A program made the position numbers and the translations under genes. The notes under the pieces are model-generated. The model searched no databases. It was not told the origin of the DNA and saw nothing but the letters and a program-made list of their open reading frames with translations. From the NCBI GenBank assembly GCA_018873225.1, contig JAEILZ010000003.1, positions 3,596,001 to 3,660,000 on the forward strand: a DNA stretch of 64,000 bases. Reading direction: 5' to 3'. Positions 1 through 8,710 of the stretch are shown in pieces. The DNA comes from [Phialemoniopsis] sp. UDSM-2020 (lineage: Eukaryota; Ascomycota; Sordariomycetes; Thyridiales; Thyridiaceae). Every line of letters begins with the position of its first letter. The stretch's first letter is position 1.

Positions 1-822
1 GGTTTCTTTGTGTTTCGTAAACAAGGAGAACATCGTCGTCCGCATCGTCGCTGGTGGCCTGGCCGCCATTCTCTTTGTTCGGTGCTGAAGTGGGCGAAGC
101 AATGGAAGACGTCTCCAGAGGTGCCAAAGCCGCCCCCGCCGCCGATGACAGGGCAGGGTAGGGCCTGTAGTCGGGGATATTCACGAGCGAGGATGAAGAC
201 ACACCATTAAGCTGACCACCAGCGGACTTGGCCTCGGCCTTGACGCCCTTCTCGACCTTGAAGTCCTCCTCATCATCCTCCGGAGCGGTGATCTTCTCAT
301 CAGGAGTAACCGCGGCGGCGGTGTTGGGACCGGTCTTGCGCTTCTTGCGAGAAGAGTTGGGAGCAGGGGTGCTTGGGGCCGAGGCTGGGGTGGAGCGCGT
401 GCCGCCTCCACCTCCGGCTCCGGAACCAGCGATGCCGTGAGCTTTCATGAGTCGCTCGTAGCGCTTGGCGCTGTCTCGCAGAAATGTATCAGCTTTGTGT
501 CATGAGCTGAAGCAGCCAGGATCATGTCGGGCGACCACTATCGCACGAGGAATAGAGTGCGCTTTGAGTCGGATCGAGAAATATTGACTTCAACACGCGA
601 AAGAGTAGAAGAAAATAGTGAAGACTTACGCGGCGCCCTTGGAGACGATGCTGAGCTCATCAGCAACACCCTGGAAATCAATCTGAGACCTAGGGTCAGT
701 AAATGCAAAGACGCCAACCCATCTCAGGGCTTCTCGTCAGCGGTACACACCTTTCCAGGAGCCGTGGTGTTCCGGATGCACGAGATCAGGAACTTAAATT
801 GGCTCTCGATATTCTGGGACAT
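1..822 (-). CDS. Myb/SANT-like DNA-binding protein (array member A), 3' end outside window
   Basis: Small nuclear protein with an N-terminal three-helix Myb/SANT-like domain (residues about 6 to 60) and a long low-complexity tail. I place exons at 822-751, 682-630 and 470 to the left edge; the phases close. The domain reads FLISCIRNT, then IDFQGVADEL, then AKRYERLMKAHGI, which fits helix 1, helix 2 and a basic third helix. The second intron falls in phase 2 just before helix 3, as in several neighbours. The tail is Gly/Ser/Pro-rich with a basic patch (SRKKRKT) that could be a nuclear localisation signal, followed by acidic stretches. No stop is reached, so the C-terminus is missing. The family call rests on pattern recognition (it resembles the fungal Myb_DNA-bind_8 type), not on a search. 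Target genes are unknown. Confidence 0.75.
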
Positions 823-2222
823 CTTGGCTGTTGTTTCTTCGACGGAACGGAGATGTAGATCTGTGCGAGTGACAGGATTGTCAGCGCGAGGGTTGGAAGC
901 AGCGGATAGGATGTTTGGGCAATGCGATGTAAAAAAAAATACACAGCCGCAGTAAAGATGAGAACCGCGGAGAGCTGGTTACTTACAGTGGTGACAGGTG
1001 AAGTTCGAGAGACTGAGAGAACGGGAATGAGGAACGGAAGGGAATGTGGAGGTTCGACTGAGGGGTGAGAAGATTCAGTGAATACTTGAGGAAAACGGAA
1101 GGTGGAGAGAAAATAAAAGGCAACAGAAGAGCCGAGCCTAATGATTAGAAGATCTAATGGGGTCAGTGCTCTAGGTCCAGATGTTGCGAGAGCTGTTGGG
1201 TACGTGACTGGTACAGAACAAATGAAGCTATTGGCCAATGTGTTGATGATTTCTGGCTACGTGTGCAGGCCAACTGATCGACCAAAATGATCAAGCAAAA
1301 AGACTGATCTTGTCTGGAGAAGCTAATGTAGAAGCTTGTAGACAAGCCAGAGGCGAATTATATCCCTGTATTATGGATAGCAGGAAGGTGTCATATGCTG
1401 AGGAGCAGACAACCAAGGGCATTTGCTTGTTCTTGTCCAGAGGAGGTCTTTCAGAAATTGTTGCGAACCTGGTGATGCATACAAAGATCTAAAGCCAGAC
1501 CATGTCTGGTGCTTACATTCCATATAGTCTCCGACTTGACTACCTGTGTCTTCACAGCCTTTCTTGGTGAAAGGTCTTTAAGACTTCTGGAATCTCAAAG
1601 AAAGACTAAGTTCAAGCAATCCCTTGGTCAATCTTGTCTTCCAATGGGGATGAAGCCGGCAGGGACACGACAAACGTAGCGGCATAATTTCCAGATGAGT
1701 ACACAGTGCAAGGATGGCCCTCCATGCAGGGGGGGTGAATATAGTTCAATATATAGGGTACAGGTATCGAGCGAAACTCATAGTATGCGACAAATCATGG
1801 ATCCGAAGTCCCAACACATCATAGAAGATAAGAAACATCATTGGTTCATTTTCACAAAATTTGAAGATCAGGGTTTACGTGGCAAAAGCTTCGAGGTTAA
1901 AACAATGATTGCACGTTGCACGAGGAGCGGAGACGAAGACGAGGCTGCGGATCAACATTGGGGTAATCATCGTGTCAATTTTATCTAGACTAGTAAGCCC
2001 GCAAGTTCTTCCACCTGCAACAGTTGCCATCATGAGACCGAACAAGCAATCGCGCCTCGAATCAAAAAGGACATGGCAAGCAATTCTCCTGCCACATGTC
2101 TCTTATCTCGTACTAGGAGAAACGAGACTATTCCACCTGCCAATTTGCGTGTAATTTTACATCGGCCATGGTCGTAAATTTGGCCTCAACCAATAGATGT
2201 CGAGTTCGGGTGATCTTATCGT
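823..2222. other. Intergenic, upstream of array member A
   Basis: 1.4 kb between two leftward array genes. It holds the 5' flank of A and the 3' flank of B. Short ORFs on both strands lack domain features or homology I recognise. Nothing else seen. Confidence 0.5.
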
Positions 2223-3206
2223 CTAGATCGTTCCGTAGTCCTCATCAACCTGCTCGCTCGCATCATCCTCGATGGAGGGGATAATGTTCTCGGGCTCGGT
2301 GCCCTGCTCGTCATCGGCGTCACCACCCTCCGAGTCGCCAGCCAGAGCAGTGACAGAGCCCTTCTTGCCCAGATTGGGGAACAGCGGACCTTGAAGCTCA
2401 GCCAGGTCGTCCCTCTGAGCGAGTTCAGAGGTATCGTCGTGGATCTTGGCCCGCTTGTGAGCGACGGTGCGGGCCTTAGGTCCGAGGCGGCCCGGTCGCA
2501 GGGCGAAATCGTCACCAGCGTCGTCAGAGACGTCGTCGGCGTAATTGACGGTCTTCTTGGCAGCGCGAGATTTGCCGTTGGCGCTAGAAGCAGGGCGAGC
2601 GGCGACCTTGCCAGGGGGCGTGACAACATCCTCTCGCTCAGACGAAGCATCGTCGGCATCGCTGTCGTCTAGGCTTCGCTTCTTGCCCTTGGTGGCCTTT
2701 GCAGCGGTCTTGGATTTGCCGCCAGAGGGCTTGTAGGCAGCGGCCGCGGCTGTCGCGGCAGAGGCAGCGGCCTTGGCCGGGGATGGAATGGCGCCACGAG
2801 GCCAGTCGAGCTTGATGGCCATGACACGGTACTTCTCCATGGCCTGCTTCTTGTCCTTGCTGCCATAGTCGACGGCGACCTGCTCCCAGTTGGTGTCGGG
2901 CCGGCCCTGCATGCTGTCGAAGATGGCCTTGATGAATTTGGCATCTGAAGCGTTGGGCACGGCAGGGGATGCGGGAGGAGTTTTGCCCTGCCAGCCGTAC
3001 TTGATCGACATCACGCGAAACTTCTCGTTGGCTTGCTTCGAGTCCTTGACGCCGGCAGAAGTGGCGACTTTACCCCAGTCGCAGTTGGGCTTGCCAGGCA
3101 TGTTGTCCATGATGGACTTGATGAACTTGAGATCCTTATCGTTGAACGGAGGAGCAGAGGCAGCAGCAACAGCGCTGCCGCCTGTCTTCTGAGCCTTGGG
3201 AGGCAT
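2223..3206 (-). CDS. Two-domain Myb/SANT-like protein (array member B)
   Basis: Single-exon gene for 327 aa starting at the ATG at 3206. It carries two copies of the Myb/SANT-like domain in tandem. Copy one (about residues 20-72) includes LKFIKSIMDNM, CDWGKVATSAGV and ANEKFRVMSIKYGW. Copy two (about 86-138) includes AKFIKAIFDSM, TNWEQVAVDYG and AMEKYRVMAIKLDW. Each has the Trp of helix 2 and a basic helix 3. An Ala-rich linker and a basic NLS-like stretch (KGKKRSLDD) follow, then a long disordered acidic tail ending in acidic residues plus a terminal Ile. Two domains could allow bipartite DNA contact, as in R2-type Myb proteins; this is inference. No intron interrupts the domains, unlike the other array members. 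Function unknown; nuclear DNA binding is likely. Confidence 0.85.
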   Translation of the reverse strand: MPPKAQKTGGSAVAAASAPPFNDKDLKFIKSIMDNMPGKPNCDWGKVATSAGVKDSKQANEKFRVMSIKYGWQGKTPPASPAVPNASDAKFIKAIFDSMQGRPDTNWEQVAVDYGSKDKKQAMEKYRVMAIKLDWPRGAIPSPAKAAASAATAAAAAYKPSGGKSKTAAKATKGKKRSLDDSDADDASSEREDVVTPPGKVAARPASSANGKSRAAKKTVNYADDVSDDAGDDFALRPGRLGPKARTVAHKRAKIHDDTSELAQRDDLAELQGPLFPNLGKKGSVTALAGDSEGGDADDEQGTEPENIIPSIEDDASEQVDEDYGTI

Positions 3207-4513
3207 TCTGAGAGTTGAACGTTCTGAGATCGCGCGTCAGCTGGTCTGCTCTATGATCCACCTGCACGGCTCAGGGAATGAACGGCAATGAGTAAAGATC
3301 TTACCTGGATGGAAGCCTGAGGAAGCGGTGATCGTTTTCCGTTGTTCGGATACCTGGCTACACGATAGAAGGTGAGTAATCTGCTTGAGGGAGAGGGAAA
3401 ACGGAAAGCCAAAAAGTTGAGAGAGAGAAAATGTGTTGGAGGGGACAAACTGACCAGCTTGGATAAAGTGAGGTGCGAGGTGAGTAAGTGAGTTGTGATG
3501 TAGAGCACAAATCCGGATTTTTCTGAAATTCTCAAGAAGAGGGCCTCTTGGTCTGCAGCGTTGAGAAGATAAGGACCGGTGGCAGGGCGCAGGAGGAAAT
3601 TCTTGTCGCAAGGAATCCAAGCGCGCCAGGTTGCCCGGTGAAGTTGGAAGGAGGGTGAGGAGGGCAGTCACAGTAAAATTGTGTGCTGGTGAAGACAGGA
3701 CAAACCTCCACGCCAAAACGAAGAGACTGGCTGCTGCGTCACTTTGTTCGGCTTTGCATCTCAAAATATTGTCCTTTTCAGTCAAGCAATTGTGACAAAG
3801 GTCTTCTACAGAAGTACGATCTGATCCCACTATCCATCCGTAAATTTTGTTTCCCAGCCATGCATGTATGGCCACAGCTCATGGCGACCATCCCATATCT
3901 ACGAATTTTGTTGTTTCTTCCCCATATTCTTGTCTCCGGACCTTCTTGTCCTCATTTTCTCGCGATTTTCATTTTGTATATCCATCAAGACAGGATTCTC
4001 CAAGTCAAGGTGAAGTAACAAAGCTTATAGAATACTCATCTCAAGCCTCATATCCGTATTGTACCTCCAGATGGAAAGTCGTTTGATATAAGAGCTTTCC
4101 TTCAGTATTGGTTTCCTCCATCAGAGTAGTGTCACAGTCAAAAATATTAGCGTGACCCGTCAGTGTAATATCCGTGTTTCCCATTCGTGAATCTATGAGA
4201 AATCAAAGTACTTCATTTGCATCCGTTGCAAAGAAGTCGTAGTACCAGCAATAGGCAGTGTAGAAGAGTGACACATTCCAGAGAAACGTCAACTGCCAGG
4301 GTAAAGGGGGTAAGGGGGTAGACAAGAGAAAAGAAGCCAAGAGAGACCGAATCTGCATCCTCCACCGAATCTGAACAAGCCATGTTTTCCTCCAAAAGCC
4401 AAGTGATCCAGGAAAAGAAAAAGAAGAGAACCAAGTTCCGTCCAGCCTAATCCTAGCAATCCCATAACGTCTGGTATGTTCCATGTAATCAGCGGCGTCG
4501 ACTGTGCAAGAAT
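3207..4513. other. Intergenic between array members B and C
   Basis: 1.3 kb holding the upstream region of B. Positions about 3360-3440 are purine-rich on the plus strand, so the B leader is pyrimidine-rich, as is common in fungal promoters and leaders. No supported gene. Confidence 0.5.
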
Positions 4514-5139
4514 CTAGATCTCAAGCTCGCCAGCATCCTCGTCACTAATAGAGAAGCAAGTGTCATAATCAGTTTTCTGTTTCCCTTGGTCTGGAAAGTA
4601 AGGAGCAGACTTACTCGAACGGGTTGTCGTCGACAGGCTCAACAGGCTCAGTCTTGACCTTCTTCTGGTCGGGACCAGCCTCATCATCGTCCTCCTCCTC
4701 GGGAGTAGGGTCAATGACCTTGCGCTTACGGGCGGAGGCCTTGGCGGTGCCAGGAGTCTTGCGAGGAGTCTTGGGGGTCTTGGGGGTCTTGGGAGTGCCG
4801 GCAGCGGCAGCGCCCTCACCGCCGGCGCCCTCCTTGCGGCGGAGCTTCTGAAGATGCTGACTGCAGAGGGAAAGAAGCGTTAGCAATGGACAACTTTAAC
4901 AGTGCGCTTTGAGAGAGAAAATCCAGGCATCTCGAGGGTGTGATGGGGCAGACTGCAAGAGGAAAGCATGGGTGTAAATACGTGACAGCCCTGATGGAAT
5001 ACTGGTATCCCATGGCCATGGTCTTGTCAACAACTTCTTTCATCTGCTCTGACGAGCAGACATCGAAGAATGCGACCAAGAGGTCAGAATGAGTCTCTTC
5101 ATCCCAGGCCTGGAGCTTTCGACCTTGCTGGGCAGCCAT
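4514..5139 (-). CDS. Myb/SANT-like protein (array member C), complete three-helix form
   Basis: Predicted 144 aa from exons 5139-4982, 4860-4615 and 4544-4514; phases close. Residues about 11-52 (AWDEETHSDLLVAFFDV to MGYQYSIRAVT) give helices 1 and 2. The second exon supplies helix 3 (QHLQKLRRKE). A low-complexity tail follows with TPK repeats (TPKTPKTPKTPRKTPGTAK) and a KRK basic patch, resembling AT-hook or linker-histone-like basic tails. The protein ends NPFDDEDAGELEI. If the last intron were retained it would stop at 4611 after NPFE; I prefer the spliced form because the added exon continues the acidic tail. The intron between helices 2 and 3 is in phase 2, shared with D, E, F, H and K. 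Likely a small nuclear DNA-binding or chromatin protein; targets unknown. Confidence 0.75.
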
Positions 5140-5346
5140 GGTGATGAGATCAAGATGAGAGTGCGATGAAAGCAATAGAAAATGAGATGGTTCTCGTTGC
5201 GGATTTGAAATGAGGATCCTGAAGAAGAAAAAGTGATGACTTGTTGCAGGGGATGAAAGGAATGAGTCGAACGTCCACAGTCACCACTTGGTGTTTGAAA
5301 ACTGAGGAGCAGAGGGGGAAATGAAAAAGCAAAAGCAGAAACATAC

Positions 5347-5495
5347 GTCGCAGCACTGATAGTGTAGCTGTAGCCACGGGCATGGACCTGATCAATGATC
5401 TGTTTCCATTGATCGGAGCTTGGAGTTATGACTCCAAGGACCGCAAGAAGCAGATCAGACCGGGTCTTGTCGTCCCAGGTAGTAGTTGGAGCCAT
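5347..5495 (-). CDS. Myb/SANT-like domain exon (array member D), helix 3 not found
   Basis: Starts at the ATG at 5495 and encodes 49 aa matching helices 1-2 of the group: TWDDKTRSDLLLAVLGVI, then WKQIIDQVHARGYSYTISAAT. A phase-2 donor (AC then GTATGT) ends the exon at 5347, in the same place as in C, E, F, H and K. I find no good helix-3 exon in the 200 bases downstream. The nearest in-phase acceptor gives a tail without the basic (Q/R)H-Q-LRR pattern. Options are a degenerate paralogue, an unusual short protein, or an alternative first exon spliced to the C tail exon at 4860. A leader typical of fungal starts precedes the ATG, so it probably has its own transcript. The exon is well supported as homologous; the full gene model is not. 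Confidence 0.55.
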
Positions 5496-5865
5496 CGTGA
5501 AGTTGACGAGCGAGTGGGATCAGGGTTGGTTGAAGCAGAGAAGAAATCGCAGAGAAGTGATGAGCAAGATGGAGAAGGGGAAGACGAAAAGTATTTTGGG
5601 CGAGTCTGTCATTTAAGAGCTGGACTGCCAAAACGTGAATGTTTGGTGGAAATGGTGGAAATGGTTGAAGGTGAAGGGATGGTGTTTTGGAGGCTTGCGC
5701 GTGGTGAAAGCTGACTTCGGACGAGCGTGTCTGCACCCAAACAATTTTGCAATGAGAAAACCCAGGCGCCTGACTTGGCGGCCTGATCTTTTCGAAATCG
5801 CAGAAAAAGCAGAAAAAAGCGATAGGAGAAATTTCAGGCGGTGGAAACAACAACGCGATACATAC

Positions 5866-6011
5866 CGAATCGCGTCCCAAGTCGTCTCGTGGCCCTTGGC
5901 CTTCATCTGGGCTTCGGCCTGCATCTGCTCCTCCTTGTCGAGAGGCTTCATCGTGAAGAGGATGAGGAGCAGATCAGTGCAAGTCTGAGGATCGTCCCAA
6001 CGGGCGCCCAT
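5866..6011 (-). CDS. Myb/SANT-like domain exon (array member E), helix 3 not found
   Basis: Starts at the ATG at 6011 (MGARWDDPQTCTDLLLILF) and continues to MKAKGHETTWDAI before a phase-2 GTATGT donor at 5866. It aligns with the first exons of C, D, F and H: Trp near residue 5, a DLLL helix, then a KGH/RGY turn. A possible second exon after the GTGCAG acceptor would give a His/Phe/Pro-rich tail of about 38 aa ending at 5613, with no recognition-like helix. I regard that tail as doubtful. The exon may be a decayed duplicate or an alternative first exon for the tail exon of C. The start is supported by the family alignment and by a CA-rich leader just before the ATG. Confidence 0.5.
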
Positions 6012-6198
6012 CGTGATTGGTGTTGAGGAGTGTTTGTAGTAAGGAGTAGGGTAGAGAGAATGGAGGTACCGCACGAACAGCGCGATGCGACGGAAATGTG
6101 GTGATGGTGTTGTGTTGTGGAATTTGGAGGGGAGCGACAGGAGAAGAGAAAAGGTGGGAAAATAAGGACGGCCGCAGCAGCTCAAGTGACGGAGCAAA

Positions 6199-6506
6199 TC
6201 ACTCTTCGTCACAGTCAACCAGCTCCAAACTTTCAGGGCTGTTGTGCCAGTGACTGTAGTGGCGTGGCCGACTTGTTGCTGGGTCTCCCGGGGAAACTCG
6301 AGCACGGGGGGCGGAAGCATAGGTCGTGCGAGAGCAAGAGAGAAGAGAACTTACCGGATTCCATTCCAAACAACGTCGTGGCCCTTCTGGTTCATGATGC
6401 TGACGATCTCGTCCTTCTGCTCCTTGGAGAGCTCCGCAGGGGTAGTGACCGCGTAGATGGCCAGGAGGAGATCGGCCTCCGTCTCTGCGTCCCACTTGAC
6501 AGGCAT
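6199..6506 (-). CDS. Short Myb/SANT-like protein (array member F)
   Basis: Exon 1 (6506-6355) encodes KWDAETEADLLLAIYAV, then KDEIVSIMNQKGHDVVWNGI, clearly homologous to C, D, E and H, and ends at a phase-2 GTAAGT donor. The best second exon begins at 6253 after CTACAG and gives HWHNSPESLELVDCDEE and a stop at 6199, a protein of about 68 aa with an acidic end. An acceptor further upstream (CCCAG) would give a different tail of about 15 aa, also without a basic third helix. So F has helices 1 and 2 but not the canonical DNA-contact helix. It could act by pairing with a full-length paralogue, or be decayed, or share the downstream tail of C. The exon 1 call is good; the tail is uncertain. Confidence 0.5.
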
Positions 6507-7546
6507 GATGGCAAGCGATCGATGTACGAGTAGTAAGAAGCGCTGAGGGTGGTTGCGTTGCCTGAATTCTGGGCAAATTCGAGGAGTAGAGAAGTAGTGG
6601 GATGGTGGTGGAGTTGGTTGAAATGGTTGAAATGGACGAGAGGAGGAAAACCAGCTCTTGTAGGAAAGGGAAAGGGTTTGAGAATGATCCGGCGGAAGTA
6701 GTGCTCAGGAGGCAGTGAAGGCAAAAAAGTGAGAAGTATTGACAATGGAGGAGTCCCGGTGCTATGAGTAGGGGAAAAAAGGGGAACCATCTACCGGGGC
6801 AACCCAGGTCAATACGTGACCGAAATCATCGTCCTCACTGAGGGCCGCCGTGACTGCCTTCCGGTGAAGGCACCCAGGATCTCCAAGCTTGCGGAGTGCG
6901 GTCAGCATCACCATCCTATTTGTAGGGAGGAAAGACCTTGCGCTGTGGCATGGTGATCTTGTGTCGAAATCCGAACTGTCGACGACGAGTCAGCCTGCTG
7001 CATGTAAAGCATGGACAGCGATGAAACGACCTGAGGGTAGCTACCAGCAAACGACGCAAGCGAGGTAGCGAACAAAGGAGAGAGAGACTGGACTTGGTGA
7101 TGATCGCGATGGTGATGATTGCGATGGATAGAGGATCGCGGTGGTGAGAGGCGTGTGTTAGAGACTTGGAGCAAACACAACTTATCAAAAACGCGTGGAG
7201 GCAAAGAGGAAGGGCGTTACTATATGACCTTGATAATTAAAAGAAGTGATTCGCTACCTGAAAACCCTTTTGAAGTCTAACTCAGCTGCTCGAACCTGAT
7301 CGCCGTAGTTCTCCTTTGAATTTCAATATCCAGCAGCGCTCCGACTCCGAAAAGGGGATAAGACTAAAGAAAATGATTTTAGAATTCTGATAGCACAGTA
7401 CCAAGAAACGCCACATGTCGATGTGACCTCCAGTCGCTGGTTATGGGTCCAAATGCGTCTTTGCTTCCTCACCCTTGGCAAAAACAAGAGAAGGTGTTAA
7501 CCTTTAAAGCAAGCCAAGCAAGTCCTATTGAAACCTGAAGGTTGCC
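6507..7546. other. Intergenic between array members F and H
   Basis: About 1 kb with the upstream region of F. It holds short TTGAAATGG repeats near 6620-6640, resembling GGTGGAAATGG repeats near 5645-5670. A 50-codon ORF on the minus strand (6914-6762) has no recognisable domain. Nothing else seen. Confidence 0.4.
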
Positions 7547-8710
7547 CTATGCATCCCCAGCATAGTTGAATCTATATTCCCGCAGACAGGTCAGCATTCC
7601 GATCGCAAGGTTGTGTTTGGTTGAAGCAAGATAAGCGGATCACTTACTCCTGGCCATATTGATCAACAGATGACGAATTCTGATGGTCAGCCAGGCTATT
7701 CAGGATGGAATCATCCTCCAAAGCTGGATCTGTGTTGACGTCTAAACGCTGCCTCTTTGCGGCCTGTTCCTCGAGGTCATCACCTTGATCGAGTCCAAGG
7801 GTGTCGGGAACGTCCATTTGCACTGCCTGCGACAAAGGCTCGCCAGGGACCATTGGCGCAGGAGGTGCTGTAGACAGATTATGAAGCTGCTGAGGGTCTT
7901 GAGGCTTCTGTGGAGTTTGTCCGGGTGTGGCGGCCTCACCGGCGACGGGGGCCGGAGGCTGTTTCCTCGGGCGGCCTCGACCAGGTCCGGGTCTCCTGGT
8001 GATGGGGTTCATGGTAGGGTCAAGCTGCTTCGAGTTGCCATCACTGGTCGTGCCGTTGGACGTATCCACCTTGTTTTGAGCCCTCCTAAGCCCCTGAAAA
8101 TGTTGTCTGGTTTCTAGGTTAGTGTCTGGAGACGGACACTTGACTGATTGGCAGAGATAGTTGATGGCAGCCGTTGTATGGGTGCCCGCAGACGATAAGC
8201 CAGAGCGAAGCCAATGCCAAGGTGCTGTCTCAGGACTTCCGAGATGACCTTCAATAATTCAATGGTCATGGAAGGTGACCAAGTACGAATGATCAAGACA
8301 TGCAGGCTGGTGCGGGCTCTCAAGGCTGTGGTGCGAAATCCAACGGGACAGGAAGTTGAATTACAGCGAGAGATGGTTGAGGTGAGATAGAGACAAGCAA
8401 GATGAAACAAGCCAATCGGGTTCCTCAGTCAGAGAGAGAGAGACACAACAAGTACATTTATGGCTGAACATGGTTTTGATGTGAAGCGTACAATAAGCCA
8501 AATAGAAATGACAGGCGCATGCTAGAAAGAGTAAATAAGAGAGAAACCATAAGCTTACCGGCAGCCTTCATTGGTGAAGCCATAGCCCATCGACCTCATG
8601 TGATTACCGATGGTAGTCCATTCGCTGCCACTGATGACGCCAATATTCTTGACGGATAGGATAGTGAAGAAGAGGTCTTTGTCGGCACGGTCATTCCAAT
8701 TCTTGTTCAT
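7547..8710 (-). CDS. Myb/SANT-like protein (array member H), complete three-helix form
   Basis: Exons 8710-8559, 8106-7648 and 7571-7547 give 211 aa with closed phases. Helices 1-2 read NWNDRADKDLFFTILSV, then EWTTIGNHMRSMGYGFTNEGC. After a long 452-base phase-2 intron, helix 3 reads RQHFQGLRRAQNK, very close to QHLQKLRRKE of C. The tail is Pro/Gln-rich and contains GRGRPRK, an AT-hook-like minor-groove motif, which strengthens the DNA-binding call. The third exon is tentative: without the last splice the protein stops at 7644, seven residues shorter. An upstream in-frame GTG at 8773 is not used because fungi start at ATG. Nuclear role likely; targets unknown. I skipped the letter G when naming array members. 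Confidence 0.7.

Noticed and set aside
6762..6914. 50-codon minus-strand ORF beginning MVMLTALRK
   Set aside because: No Myb/SANT match, no clear splice partners, and length expected by chance.
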